A DNA stretch of 64,000 nucleotides from Liolophura sinensis (taxonomy: Eukaryota; Mollusca; Polyplacophora; Chitonida; Chitonidae). Where the stretch lies: the NCBI RefSeq assembly GCF_032854445.1, contig NC_088302.1:51366046-51430045 (forward strand), written 5' to 3'. The first letter of the stretch is position 1. Every line of letters starts with the position of its first letter. Of the stretch, positions 1 to 13,600 are shown one piece after another. The position numbers were made by a program, and so were the translations under genes. The notes beneath the pieces are model-generated. The model was not told the origin of the DNA, did not search any database, and saw only the letters and a list, made by a program, of their open reading frames with translations.

Positions 1-9
1 GCTGATGAC

Positions 10-600
10 CTAATGTCACCTAACCATCCAGTCTCTGCTAACCACCCAGTCTCTCCTTGCCACCCACTTTCTGCCGATCACCCCGGCTCTGCTGACCACC
101 CCATCTCTGCTGGCCACCCAGTCTCTACCTTCCACCCAATCCTTGTGACCTTTCAATGTCTGCCAACCGTCCAATCTCTGTTAACCACCCACTCTCTGCT
201 AACCACCCAATCTATGATAAATACCTTATCTGGCAATCTACTAACCACCCGATCGCCTTTGCTAACCATCTAATCTCTGTTAAATATCTCTTTTGACCAC
301 CCAACCTCTTTTAGCCACTCATCCTCTTCTGAGCACCTAGTCTCTTCTGACCATCCGATCTCTGCTGACCACCCAGTCTCTGCTAACCTCCAAATCTATT
401 CTGACCACCAAATCTCTGCTAACCACATTCTTTAATTAGCACCAGTCTCTGCTGATCACTGAATCCGCTAACCACCCAATATCTTCTGATAACCCAGTCT
501 CTGCTGACAACACAATCTGTACTGACCACTCAATCTCTGCTGACCACCAAATCTCTTCTGGTCAACCAACCTCTGCTGATCACCATATACCTACATTTGT
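10..600. repeat. Degenerate ~17-18 bp minisatellite
   Basis: The stretch is built from diverged copies of a C-rich unit close to CTGCTGACCACCCAGTCT. Copies are contiguous and fade out near 600. It is open in one frame for 86 codons only because the unit is near a multiple of three and stop-poor; I do not read it as a gene. The array probably continues to the left of the window. Confidence 0.85.
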
Positions 601-1111
601 GTAAAGTAAACACTTCTTGCTGATCCTTCATGATCCCTGCTGGCCACCCGATGTCGACATAATTGTGATAATGACTCATTCCCTGCTTCATGAAAAACCC
701 GGTGTCTACTAACCATCCCTACCGTCATTACATGTGACATTTTAATCACCCAATTGTCGGCTAATTCTCCCTCACCACAGGACTACCGATTGCAGACCAC
801 CCCTTTATGTTGACGGGCATATTTTCTGATCAGCTGATATCATGTACGCTTTAACATGTTTTTGGAGCCGACTTTGTAAACGTCGATTTGGCTTCAACCA
901 CCCGTGTCTATACCGCAATTTTTGTGTGGCTCTTTTTAAGAAGGCCTGTATTTTACATTAAAATAGTGTATTCACACAAGCATATACACTTGTATAGGCA
1001 GACATAAAATATAAATATTGATCCTACAGATTTTATAACTTGAGTTCAGTCACATGAAGTAGGGGGACATCTCGTGATAAGGACTGTCAACCTATCTGAG
1101 TTTGAGATCAA
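601..1111. other. Intergenic, no feature seen
   Basis: AT-rich single-copy-looking DNA between the minisatellite and the GM2A-like promoter. No ORF, repeat or RNA gene recognised. Confidence 0.5.
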
Positions 1112-1144
1112 GGGGCGGAACGTCTGAAGCCTTCCATATATAAG
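1112..1144 (+). promoter_or_regulatory. Core promoter of the GM2A-like gene (GC box and TATA box)
   Basis: GGGGCGG at 1112-1118 is followed by TATATAAG at 1137-1144. The first codon of the GM2A-like gene is about 50 bp further on, so a start site near 1168-1175 would give a very short 5' UTR. The spacing is that of a classical TATA promoter, which supports the choice of 1195 as the start codon. Confidence 0.6.
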
Positions 1145-1194
1145 ATAAAAATGCAGGCCTGCATGTACAACACAGGAAGGCCTCTACAGTCAAC

Positions 1195-4100
1195 ATGCCG
1201 TCATTACTTAGTTTTATTGCACTGGCAGCTGTTTGGCACTCGGTAGAGGTTCGAAACCTCTACGTGCGTAAGCTTGACACTAGTTTAGATGAAGCCTTAG
1301 ATGAAGCCTTAGTAAAAATGGCCTTGAGCGACTCTACCCCAGACCGCTACCAGACGGAGCAGTACTTCAGTAAATGGGTGAGGCACAGTTAAATGAGAAG
1401 GAAACATAACAATGAAGCCAAAATCAGATCAAAGAGCATGACACTTATTTGCAAATATGGTTGTTAATATTATTGCCCATTTTTTATTTTAGGAGAAAAG
1501 AGTATTTGAGAATATTTTTGTATGGTGGGTATTTGGCACCACCTTAGCATAGTGTAATAAATGTCTAATAAATTCATTTGAATATAAATTTGTTCTTTAT
1601 ATCCAAACACATGAACTGAATCTAAATTATGACAATATTTATGAATATGTTACAAATATAAATATGGTCAAAATCCAGGTTGAACACAGTTGTTAACTGA
1701 AAAGTCCAAATACTGTTGCAAATATATTTCCATGCTACATCCTCATTTATAACATTATTATACAAAGACATAGCCTACCTATACGGTGGTCCTAAATATC
1801 CAACATGCAAACATCATTTTCAAGTGCCTTTTTCTCTTTAAAGAAAAATCGAAAAAATATTGATGACCACATCATGTCGGGCTAGCGGTTCCGGTGCAAT
1901 GCATGCTGTGACTGGATGGACCGTTATGTCTGGTTCGGGCGAGGTGTTCTAGACTTTTATGCACATAGCCTTACTGTGACGTAATCTGTTACATGCGAGT
2001 TCACCATTCCAGCAATGCAGTACACTTGAAACAGTGAAGGATGCTTTACATGAGTGCCTGAGTTTTACATACAATCTGACTTTTTATGAATACCTTTTGT
2101 ACTTATTGTCTTTTCATGAATGGTCATGAAGGTGTTTTACCTTGGGACGGGCTTTTCCTGAATATATCGGCTTTACGTGTATTCTAATATGTCTCCTCAT
2201 GATCATGTGCTACATCCAAACTGGCCACGAATCCCAGTATTTACACCCGAACTAGCTTTTCATAAGTCTTGCCGTTTATACATCCAAACTGTTTTTTCAG
2301 GAATGTCGGTACATTGCTTTCAAATGATCTTTTCATGGATCCTGGTGTTCTACAACCCAACTGTCTGTTAATACAAGCTAGAATCGTCATTACAATTTAA
2401 AATACTGACTTATGAAAAGACGTATACCAATCTCTTAAACCATATATATAAACATTTATAGTTAACACCCTGTTCTGGTTGAACATTTAATCCTTTTTTG
2501 GGGGCCCATTTTATTCGTTGTATACACAAACATTTCTAACGGCCATCTCTTGATCACTGATCGTCTGGTCAGAACCCACACCCCATCATAGTTTTATAAC
2601 ATAGATCATTATTTTAGTGACCATTTGGATCGACCGACTATAAGAAAATCTATCCGTTCACCAGAATGGTACAAGAAAGACTTTCAATTCACGTACTCTG
2701 ACTTGTTTTACACCTTTTGTCTTTATATTCGAGTTATATCATACATTAAACTAATGACTCTGTTGAATAGTTTATTATAGATATGGAGAGTAAGACAAGA
2801 GCAGCGATGATTGTGAAATAATGTCGTTGACAAATGGTTACACGGATTCGGTGAAATTGAGACTTTTGTCACTAGCCTAAGATTAGCAGGGAACATATTG
2901 TATGGATTATTTTGATAATTGTCACTCCATTTGAATAATATTGTCTATAATCGAACTACAAGTAAGAATCTGCATGTTGTAATCTCATTTCGATTGTACT
3001 TCTGAATTCTCTAAGGTATAACATTATAAACCTTATAGGCCTACTATAGACAGAAAGTATGATATTTAAGACAGTAAAACATGACTGAATACAGTCACCT
3101 ATTTGAATATCTTACGTTCCCTGCACAGAATAAGGCAGTAGACCCGCGGGTCACACGATGGGCATGGAGTAGCTGTGGAGGAACGACAGACCTGGTTGTC
3201 GTAGGTAACATCACTGTGGCTCCGGATCCCATTAAACTGCCCGGGACAATAACGGTCTCGGTGGCGGCAAAGATCAAACAGGATATACCAGATCCTATAG
3301 AGGTAAGTGTATACGCAGTTCATCATATTCCTTCACTTGAAGTCAAAATATATACACTCATAAAATTAATGTTAATATTTTTAGAAAGTCTGTTGTCTGA
3401 GTGATGCTAGAATGTATTCTGTTATTACAGCACAATACTGGGTCATGTTCAACACAGTATCCTGTTAATCTGATAGAATCTTTCCGTTGAATTAACAGAA
3501 CGTGTGTTATATTTAACTGAACAATCTGTTGCAATAGCAGAGTACATTCTAGCGTCACTCAGACAGCAGAATTTCTGTTAACATTAACATATTAATTTTT
3601 GAGTGTACCTTTTTAGACGCATCTTGCACCACACTGATCTATCCTTAATTAGGCATATCCCGAAAGCAAAGAAATTATTTAACTCTGAGTTCTATACAAA
3701 CAAAACCTTCTGCTGTGTTGAGAACACGTCATAAAGCTTGATCACCATTTTAAGGCCGATGGGGTACTGGGTTCGATTCCTCTTCTAGATTGTTAGGCTA
3801 CAGCTGAAATTGTGCAATTCCTTTAAGTTCACGGGAAATGAATGTACAAAAAAATGTCTCTGAGCAATTTCTGTCATAAAGTACCCACGTAAAAGGTTAT
3901 TGTATGGAAATATGCGGTAATTTGTCGTGTGACATATCTCCATTCTTTTACCTGGCAGGCTCAGCTAACAATCCGGAAGAAACTTGGGATTCTGTGGATC
4001 ACAATCCCGTGTATTGACAATGTGGGATCCTGTACTTACCCTGGCGTATGCCAGATGCTTGAAAAGGTTACCTGTCCAGCGCCAGTTGTCAGTATAGGCC

Positions 4101-4688
4101 AGAACTGTCGCTGTCCTATTAAACAGGTGAATACTCGCAAGTACTGGCATACTCGCCAGGAAAAAACGATACTATAGTGTCGTGTTTTGAAAACAAAGAA
4201 ACATCTCCAGAACCCTGTGGAACATTCAGCATTTGTCTGTCAAAAAAGTCAAATTTTGATCACTTTCCTGCAAATAATTAACCCGGCCAAAATGTGCTGC
4301 ATGTTGGTAAAACAAATCGCATCGCGCGAACGCCAAAACTGAGATTTTCCGGATCGAAACATAAAATTGATGTGATTTTACAGATGCACAACAGCAGTGG
4401 TATGTTATATAGATATCCTCCACGTTAGCGTCCATGTACAATATTTTGAAGGAAGAGTTTTATGGTAGAGTAGAGAGTAGAGAGAGTAGAGTAAATGAGC
4501 TTAATTGCCAATTTTATTTTTTTGTTGATTTTTCCCCCCAGTCCGATGGTTTCTACATGCAGCCCAGTGAGTTTGTCATCAACGCAGGAGGGGATATTCC
4601 TACGGGGGATTACCAGATAGAAGCCAAGGCTTCCCACAATGGACAGTCAATCACCTGCGTTAACATCAGCTTTACCATCGAGCACTGA
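1195..4688 (+). CDS. GM2A: GM2 ganglioside activator-like protein (ML domain), 4 exons
   Basis: Exons 1195-1377, 3129-3302, 3959-4126, 4542-4688; every intron is GT-AG and phase 0; the product is 223 aa (human GM2A 193). Residues 1-20 form a hydrophobic signal peptide (MPSLLSFIALAAVWHSVEV), so it should be secreted or lysosomal. Exon 1 then adds an acidic 40-residue segment with no match known to me. Exon 2 has WSSCGG and VAPDPIKLPG; exon 3 has IPCIDNVGSC, where the six-residue Cys spacing is typical of GM2A, and NCRCPIK; exon 4 has GDYQIEA and ITCVN. These give eight cysteines in GM2A order, enough for its four disulfides. The vertebrate protein lifts GM2 ganglioside from membranes for hexosaminidase A; molluscs and other invertebrates have many paralogues, so the ligand here is unknown. 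Exon 1 is joined by frame, splice sites and promoter position, not by homology, and is the least certain part. Confidence 0.85.
3355..3605. mobile_element. MITE with ~80 bp terminal inverted repeats, TA target duplication
   Basis: A 251-bp palindromic element in intron 2 of the GM2A-like gene. It starts CACTCA and ends TGAGTG, each end flanked by TA (3353-3354 and 3606-3607), as in Tc1/mariner-type non-autonomous elements. The left arm (to about 3433) and right arm (from about 3527) are inverted copies, sharing for example CTAGAATGTA on the left and its diverged complement on the right. No coding capacity. Confidence 0.75.
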
Positions 4689-5761
4689 CACTATGATCTC
4701 CTGAAACACTTTATAGACAGTCTGGGGTTGTGTATAAAATTTACCATTCTTGATAAAGCTGTCTTGGCTACTCCGTTGACCATTCCATTTCAGACCGAGG
4801 ATAAACCAAGATGTGCGACATAGGTCTATATAGTCAATGGGTTAAAAACGTGTGGTTAAAAATATGGCATCGATTGTCAGCAAGAAGCAGAATAACCACA
4901 TGCGGCTAAAACATTTTTCGAAACCCGAATATAGCAAAAAGCAAACAGAAAAGCGAGGGGGAGTGGATTTGTACATGTTTAGCGTTTGGGATCCGTTACA
5001 AGCCAAACTTTTAAGAGCAAATGTTTATTTCAGATTTGAGAGTTAACTTCAGGAGAAACCACTACCTGTTAACATTATCGATCACAATTAAAAGATCCGG
5101 GTGATCAAACCTGTCCTTTACGATGAAGTTTTCATTTCTGAACAAAGGCCAACATCACTTTCTGGAATCAACCACTAGTATAGCCTATAACCACCATGAG
5201 ATCTGGTTTGTATGGGTGTCATTTAGTTTAGGCAAATTACAGGAAGTTACATTATCCACAATTACTACAAATCCAGTTAAGTCATATGCACATGTAATTC
5301 ATGACCCCACTGCGCACGTATTACTGCTCCCTAGACTGTTTCACAAGCTTGGCGTACAACAGAATTGCCAGCCAAGCAATGCCAACGATGTGGCAATCTC
5401 CATGACACACGAGTTGTCTTAAATAGATGGGTTATATATGTACTGTAAATAAACCTCTGTGAATGCATACAGCTGTTATTATTCCGTGTGCGTATTTTGT
5501 TTGTAAACCTTTATTTGTCTATTACACAAATACACGATCAAATTTGAGAGCTGTGCACATTGAATAATTTCATAAAGTATTAAATCGCAAAAAAAACAAA
5601 CAAACAAAAAAAACCCCCAAAAAACAAAAAAAAACAAACATTGTTTATCCTCACCTGGCAACCTTGCATGTACTTTTGCATGTCGTTCCTTACTTAAACA
5701 TGCACAATGGTGTTTTGTAACAGAAAATTTTGAGTCCTATGTAAAGCGCCTGGCAAATAAA
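4689..5761 (+). other. 3' region of the GM2A-like gene
   Basis: No further domain is visible. A 99-codon ORF at 5123-5422 has no recognisable motif and is probably 3' UTR. Two AATAAA hexamers, at 5448-5453 and 5756-5761, are the only good polyadenylation signals in the region. The first is followed by a T/GT-rich stretch (TGTTATTATT, then TTTTGTTTGT), which makes it the better candidate. Confidence 0.45.
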
Positions 5762-7615
5762 TGGGTTTTTCCGAACTTTTTTGCTTTATTGTTCCTATTT
5801 TTTCTTTCTTTTCGTCTTTTCAGACATAAATACCATGGAAGCACTGATGACCTATTTATGGTCAAAAAAGCTGCTCATCCGCTCAGATCCATTCTGGATG
5901 CCAGTTGAATGACATAAACAGACTGAGTTTAGAGACACTAAAGACTTCTGACGAGATATGCAGAAAAACACAGCCAGAAGTTTGTACACTGTATTGTATT
6001 AGCGCTATATTACGTTCCAAAAGCACAGCATAGTTTGTACATGTACGCTGTTTACACAACGGACATTCCGTAAATGGTGCTCCCCCGGCTACCATCCAAG
6101 CACAAAGCTCCATTCCAGGGTGAAAGACCTCATGAAGAATCCAACTCTTTACTCCAACCATGGGTGACAGATTCTGAGAAAACACTAAAGTCTGTAAAAT
6201 TGCAGACGAGTTTTATTCTTCAACCTAGTTTCGATTCAAACATGGGTATGGACCTTTGACCGAATAGGCACTGAACATGCCAGTGGAATATGGTGCTGTG
6301 TCATTTTGATTTTATGAAGGCTTACATACCTTTTCATAAAGTTTGGACCATTTGTCTGATCAGTTTTATTGTAAGATATTTTATTTCAGTCCAAAATTTT
6401 CTTTTTCTGTGTTAACGACGAACGACAGACCTTCTGATCTGCTCAGAGATGCACAAAACTATCACCTGTCCTAAATCATTCTTCTGTCTTTGAATATTAC
6501 AGGAAAGGAAGTGGTGCTGTAGTTAAGGGGAAGCTGTGAGTGTAAGTTTGTTTGCTTCAAATCGCATTAAGTGACCGAAAAGATAACCAAATAATCTAAT
6601 CATCCTTCCAAAACTGGCACATCATTTTCGCTATTTACGTTCCAGGTTTGGACCTTTGATCACCATGGCGGAGTTTTCTCCAGTCACCCTGACTTAACTG
6701 TGGTCAGTCCTACCAAGCTTCTTTTTGCCAAAATGGAACTTGGCGAAGTCAAACCCAAAAATCTTCGCCGCAAATTAATTAAGAAACTATTGGTCAGTCA
6801 TAAATTTACCTGTATTAACAAAAGACCAATTTTCTTTCTCTTGAAGTCCTTTCAACAGTATATTTCACATTGCATAAGGACATTCACATACCCACATCAC
6901 CGTTAAGAATGGTAAATTCAAAAATTCTTAATGGACTCAAAGTTCCATATATGAAATGGGCTATGTACAAGATTTTCTGCTAATTAAGGTCTGTGACTTT
7001 GTGATAATGTTGGACAATAGTGGACTTTACATAATGGCTGATATCTCTTATAGGAATGTTCCACGAAATTAGGTCACTACAACAAAGGTCTAAACAAAAC
7101 ATGACAGTTAAATGTAAATGGTCCATTGTTCACAGGTTCACCACCAAGCACTTAACCACAACAAGAGCAGCAAAAGCTACCATTTCTGTGAAATATTTGT
7201 TCATGACTTGGAAAGATTTCATAGGCAACAAAGCAACATCGGTCTGTAATAATCGACCTACACATAGGTCTCAATCACCCATTAAATATCTGCTAAATCT
7301 TCTGCGCCAAGCCCTTATTCTCCAAACAAAAGCCCTCATTCTCCAAACCAAAGTTTACGCTTACTGTTATGAATCATCATATATCCTTGACTTTGTGACA
7401 CAAAATGAGACACGTACGTGTCAATCTCACTGTAATCCGTGGCACTTTAAACAGACAATCCCATCCTGGCACTTCAACACTATGTCTCCATAATCGGTTC
7501 TTCACAGTCTGATCACAAGATTAAGCATTCCTGGTCACATCTGCTCTATTTATCCTTCGTTTGCCCATCCCACCACGATCTGAATGAGGCTGAATGTTTC
7601 TTCTGCTGTCCCAAT
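5762..7615. other. Intergenic / 3' flank between two tail-to-tail genes
   Basis: Separates the ends of the GM2A-like (+) and PPID (-) genes. A 145-codon + strand ORF at 7056-7493 has no motif, includes a short internal duplication (ATTCTCCAAAC twice near 7320) and lies where PPID 3' UTR would be; I treat it as chance. Nothing else seen. Confidence 0.5.
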
Positions 7616-10600
7616 CTAGAACATCTTGGCATAAAGCTTCTTCTGTTTATTGTTGTACTCTGTAATTGTTTTTTTGACTTTCTCGATCTCCTTAACGATG
7701 CCTGTAAATTGAATTTAACTTATTTATTTTACTGTACATGTGTGACAGGCAGAAGAGAAAGTATGCATTATTTAACTTCACTATGATAAACAGACATGTG
7801 TCACCAGACTTCCACCGTTCATATCAACAACCAACAGCAAACAAACCACAAACCTTTATCATCTGGTTCCAGTGTTTTGGCTTTGTTCAGTGCTTGCTGC
7901 AAGAAAAAAAATAATATGCATTAAAAAGGAAAACAAAACTAAACGTTGTGATGATGAGTTTAAAATGATGAACTGAAAACTGTCAGCAGAGGTATTGCCT
8001 GAAAACGTGTACGACAAACAGATTTTAGGTACCAAGTTCATTTTACAGGAAATTTTACTTCAATACAAAACATTTGGAAACCGGTATATCGGTAGGCACA
8101 CCATGCCAGTCTGCCGCTAAATGGTCCTAGTCAGGTGTTAAAAACTTCTTTAACACATTTCTAGTTAAGATAGTCTTTGTATCTACTTCCACAAACTGTT
8201 AGAAAACAGACACTGCATGCATTTCCACATGGTCGACTATCCAAATATAAACTAAAAGAGATCTGGTTTAGATTAAAATACTTAACACTTGGCTTAACTG
8301 CTAAATACATTTTTGAACAACTGGACCATAAGTACAAAACATATACGGAATACTGAGTCAATATTTGAGCATAATCTCACCACAGTCCATCTAGACATAC
8401 TCAATGCGCTATTTTAAAATTCTGACATTCGTCATAACACTGAGTACATCGCCGCCTCTCCAGCACATTGCCGCACAACTGCGCACTCCAAACTTGATGG
8501 GCACTGGTGGCACTCCAACTCACCTTCAAGCGTCATTCCATCTCAGCTTTTGGGTTTAACCTTGAAAACTAACTTCTTAACTCCCTATTTGCACCGGTTC
8601 ATCGGATATATCACAGATTTCTCGAAATATTAACCGCCAGAGCTTCGATAAGCATCCTACAACCAAACCATATTCTACCTCGCTGCTAGTTGCTGGCCGT
8701 GTGCAAAAACATATTAAATAGACATGACCTTCCAAACAATACCGAAGGTGTCGCGCAACACACAGGCCGTTACGTTTACCTCCCTTAGTAATATCATTTC
8801 ATGCTGTTTATGTCCACAAATAAAAGAATTTGAATTTGTTTACTTCGTGAAATTTTGCTTCGTAATTTATATAAAGGTAAACTATCGGAATTTCCATCAG
8901 TGATAAAAGTGTTACTTCGCATTATCCTTTAAGATAATATAAATCAGCACTTGCACAGCTTCTGAATGATATAAAACAGGCCCTTAGGTTTTTTTTTTTT
9001 TTTCATGTGTCTAAAATTGGATGGCGCTCGCGCGGTTTGCAGATTTCCATTCACATCTGATAAGTGAATCCGGGTTTTCAGCGCACTCTACATCTTGTGT
9101 AGTTCAAAATGGCTGTTAAGTGCAAGTTGTAGGATGCTTATCGAAGCCCTGGCAGTCAATATGAGAAAACTGTAATAAATCCGATGAACCCATGCTTATA
9201 GGGAGATAAGGTACTTTTGAAAATTAAACCCAAAACCTGCAGGGGAATGACGTTTGAAGGTGAGCTGGAGTGCCACCAGTGCCCCTTAAGTTGGGAGTGC
9301 GCAGGTGTGTGGCGATTTACCAGAGAGCAGGCGATGAGCTCAGGGTTAGGACAGGGTTCCTACAGGTATATGAAAATGAAATTCAAGGAGTTTTTCACGA
9401 GTTTTTTGTCATTTTCAAGGCTAGTTCAAACATACCATGGTGCAAATTATAGGCTATATTTTAAGTCTGAATGATAGATGCTTTAATTTGCATGCATGTA
9501 TATTGAATAGTACGCTTGCTTTTGTAAGAAATATCTGCATTTCACCTCTGTAATACGACACATTCTTTGACCTAGCCTTCGCTCAGTAAAAAAAATCAAC
9601 GCCATATATCATTATGGAGGGCTTTTTATTTCCCTTGTTAATTTTTTTCCTTTTTTAACAATTGGCGATAAAAGGCATTCCCCAAAATGCAATGCTTCTC
9701 ATTCGTTATTTAACAAAAATGATTTCAAGCACTATTTAATGTAAGTCAACTTGCAACAATGCTTAACCGCCTTTGTAGATTTCTGTCAAGTAATCGCCAT
9801 ACAACTGTGTTGTTGTTGTTTCGCCGAGATGAGGCCGTTTGAAATGAAAGTAAGTGGATTAATTTCATGAGAAAAATTGCGAAAATCTGCTAAAAACCCC
9901 AGAAAACTCTCATGGTAGATTTTGTATAACGTTTGTATTTTTTCTTAAGTAAATACATTTGTTGCCAAAAACATTCGCAAATTTCAAATTTTATCGCCAT
10001 TTCAAATAATTGTCCTAAATTTGCGGCAATGGCGAGTGCCAGCGGAAGCCCTGATTATGGGAGAATTATCAGCCAGCTCCCGATAAACAGACTCGGTTGT
10101 CAGCAGACAATATTTAAGTTCGGGACAAACTAAGATTTTCAAGGAGTTTCCAGGAGTATTTGTCTTTTTAAGGACTTTAAAATAAACTTGGAAATGAGAT
10201 TGTATTTTTCAAGCACTTTCAAGGACTGTGCGCACCCTGTAAGATGGATGTCAGAATTTTAAAATAGCACACTGAGTGCATCTAGATAGACTGGATCTCA
10301 CCAGAGCCTTGTCCCAATCTTGCAGAGCGTGCAGAGCCTGACCCTTGCGGAAGTGAGCCTTGGCGTTGTTAGGATCTATATCCAGAGCCTGTAAACATCA
10401 GAAAATTTGTTCATTTATTGAATTGGTGTTTTACCACATAGTTTAACCACCTGACAAAATCAGGGATTTGGTCAAATGTTCGGTAGTTATGACGTATACC
10501 CAGAGCCTTTAACTGTCAGACAAAACCCGGGATTTAGTCACGTTAGGTAGTTGGGGTCTATCTGTATAAACAATCAGGTAAAACCAGGGATTCAAGGTGT

Positions 10601-13600
10601 TAGGACCTACATGTACAGGTGCATCTAGGCCCTGTTACCATTAGCCAAAATCAGGCATTTAATCATGTGTTAAGGTAACAATCAATATTTTAATACAGAA
10701 AAGCTGCCCCAGATGATCTAGGATATGTAAAAACTAATACCATTTTTGACCAATCTCTTGGCTGGCAGCTTCTTTCCAAATATGGTACATGTGTGTTGTC
10801 ATCTTTCATATTATAACAAACATTATTACCACATTATTTGAGGGGAGGGATCAATCTCACCATGTACAAATTCCTTCAAAATAATCTAATAAATTAAGAC
10901 TTTAATATGCATGTTTTACAATAAAACTACTTGTTAAAGTAACTGGGTGAGCTGTGCATCTGTGAACCTTCATTAATGTAATCAAAATGTATCCCATCTG
11001 CTGAATTTACAATATTCTCCTCCTTGGGTGTTGTGTACCTAAAGTACATGCATGAAAAAAGCCTGGGCCAGTAGGCTGAACTAAAACTGGACTGAAGCTA
11101 AAAAAAGTTAAAGCAGACACATGGACGGACAGACAGAAAAGAGACTACATACATCTATGTCCTGCTCCAACTACAGGTGTGTTTGCAAGAGAATAGAAAG
11201 CATCAGACTTTAACCTACACTATACAAGGGTGTACCATGGAACATGCCTGTTTCACCAGTGTATATTGTGAGGTATTTGGGTCAGATTGACAAACTAAAT
11301 TTAACAATTTGCGCATAAAACAACTATGGCAGTTAATGCTGTAATAATTGTGTCACAATGAATATAATGTGAACATATAATTACGTGTAAATATGGATTA
11401 TACATGTATATACAGATTGTGAAATGGATTTCTTTCATTACAGAAATCTTACCTCTTCACATCGTTCCAAACAACTGGGAAAGTTACCTAGTTTATACAA
11501 ACACAAGGCCCTGTAAATGGAATAGAACAGATAACAGCAGGTCAACACTTCATACCATTCAATTTTCATGCACTCAATAAGCACATTGTATTGGGCACAT
11601 TCCTTGAGATTAGCACATGAACATACTGTTTTTTCAGTATTAATGAATGACTGATTGAGGTTTGATGTCAATACTTCAGCCACATTGTGGCGAGAACATG
11701 TTAGAACTAGAACATTTTCTCGGACATAAAAACAAATGTACGTACATATAGCCTAGATGCATACAATGGTGGACAGCGACCTGCGGATGGTCGTGTGTTT
11801 TGGCTGGGCTCTGCTTGGTTTATTCTCCCTAAGATGTCGGTTGCCGTTAAATATGGGCTGCTATATTTCTTCAACGTTTCTCATGTTTGCAAGGTGTTTA
11901 TTCACATATATTCTGAACGCATTATTTTGTGTACACTGATAAAACTATACTTTTTGTACAGCCCTGAAATTGGTCAATCCAACCAATATAGTTTTGTCTC
12001 CAAAATAAACTTCAAAATGTGCATATATTGTACTGAAAGTTGCACTGAAAGAGATGGAAGCAACCGTCATTATTTCCATTTACAAGCATGTGCAATGATG
12101 ACAAAGTAATGTGCTGGACAGGTCAAGCGCAAGAAACTGACAGAGAGTGGAAGCTGATAATGTATTGGAAGCCTATAATGTGAAAGATGATATAAAAGTG
12201 GCAGAAGCTGTACCATTCTCAACTTTCACTTTGTACTCTATAAAAGGAACCAGACAATATGCTTAAAGCACGTAAAGCTGATAATGATAAGCCACTCCTT
12301 AACTTCAAAACTAACTGAAGAGACTAATCTTTAGCTGAAATTTTGGAATGGAAAATGTGCTGGAAGCAGATCATCAGCACGAGAGGAGTGAGTGAGTGCT
12401 TGGTGTTTAACGTCTTAACAATTTTTCAGTCATATGACAACAAAGGGGTCCTTAGTGCATGTAATGTGCCTTCTTCTTGCAGGACGGATTTCCACAGCTC
12501 ATTTATTACGTGCTGCTTCACTCAGACAACTTACCGCAGGCATGTACGCCACCCCACCCGAACCATCATACTGATACAGGTCGACCAGCCATTGCACTAT
12601 CCCCTTAATGCTGAACGTCAAGCGAGGAAGCTACAACTTTTAAGGTCTCAGATGTGATCCGAGCTAGGATTGACCTTGAATCAACAGCTCCCGAAGCCGA
12701 CGCTCTACCAACTGTGCAGCATGAGAGGATGTCCTTTCAAAAAGCTGTACAGGCTTATTATGGGGAACTTTACTTAAACATTGAGCCACATGAATGGGTA
12801 GTATAGTAGAAATCTATAATGTGCTTTGATCTTGATAAACAGATTGAGCCTTGTGAACAGATAACAGATAGCAGAAAGTTATAATGTAGAGTTGTGCTCA
12901 GCTTACAGAGTGAGTCACATGAAGAGATAACAGACAATAGTAGTGTACAATGTGGCAATATTCTCAGGTTAATATGACATGAGTAAATTACGCCGCATGA
13001 TAAGATAATAGATAACGGAAGATTTACGTAATGTGGGGTCATTCTCAGTTTACATTTGAGGAAATTAAATAGGCTTTGTGCTGGATAACTCACAATCAGG
13101 ACAGATAATGTCCCTGGGAACTAATAATGAACAGCCATCCCCAACTGACACATTGAGCATGAAGAACAGATGATGTGCTGGGAACTAATAATAAAGAGCC
13201 ATCCTCAACTTACACATTGAGCTGGATGAACAGATAATGTGTGTCCTCCAGCCTCCTCAGTTCAGCCTGGTCAAGTTGACCATGCTTGTTCAGCAGAACC
13301 AGATATCTGTGGGAAGTGAAGTCTCCCGTAAACGGTTCTGTTGGAATTGACAGCTTTGAAAGAGTTTACAACCAACATCTGACAATGTCTTCAATGGGCC
13401 GTTATTGACTTTTCCTCCTTCAAAAATGTGACTTTGATCAAAACCACAACACTGTGATCCTACATGACTTAACAGAGTGGAGATAACAAAAGACACATTA
13501 CACTGTGGCTAACCACTCAGGTATACATTCAAGTGTGTATGTCAGATGTTGATTGTGAACCCTTCTAATCTTAGCTCCATGGTCAGCATTGCCAGATCAG

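Noticed and set aside
5123-5422. 99-codon ORF after the GM2A-like gene
   Set aside because: No domain, and it ends just before the AATAAA at 5448; better explained as 3' UTR.
7056-7493. 145-codon + strand ORF as a gene
   Set aside because: No motif, odd composition and a location antisense to the probable PPID 3' UTR.
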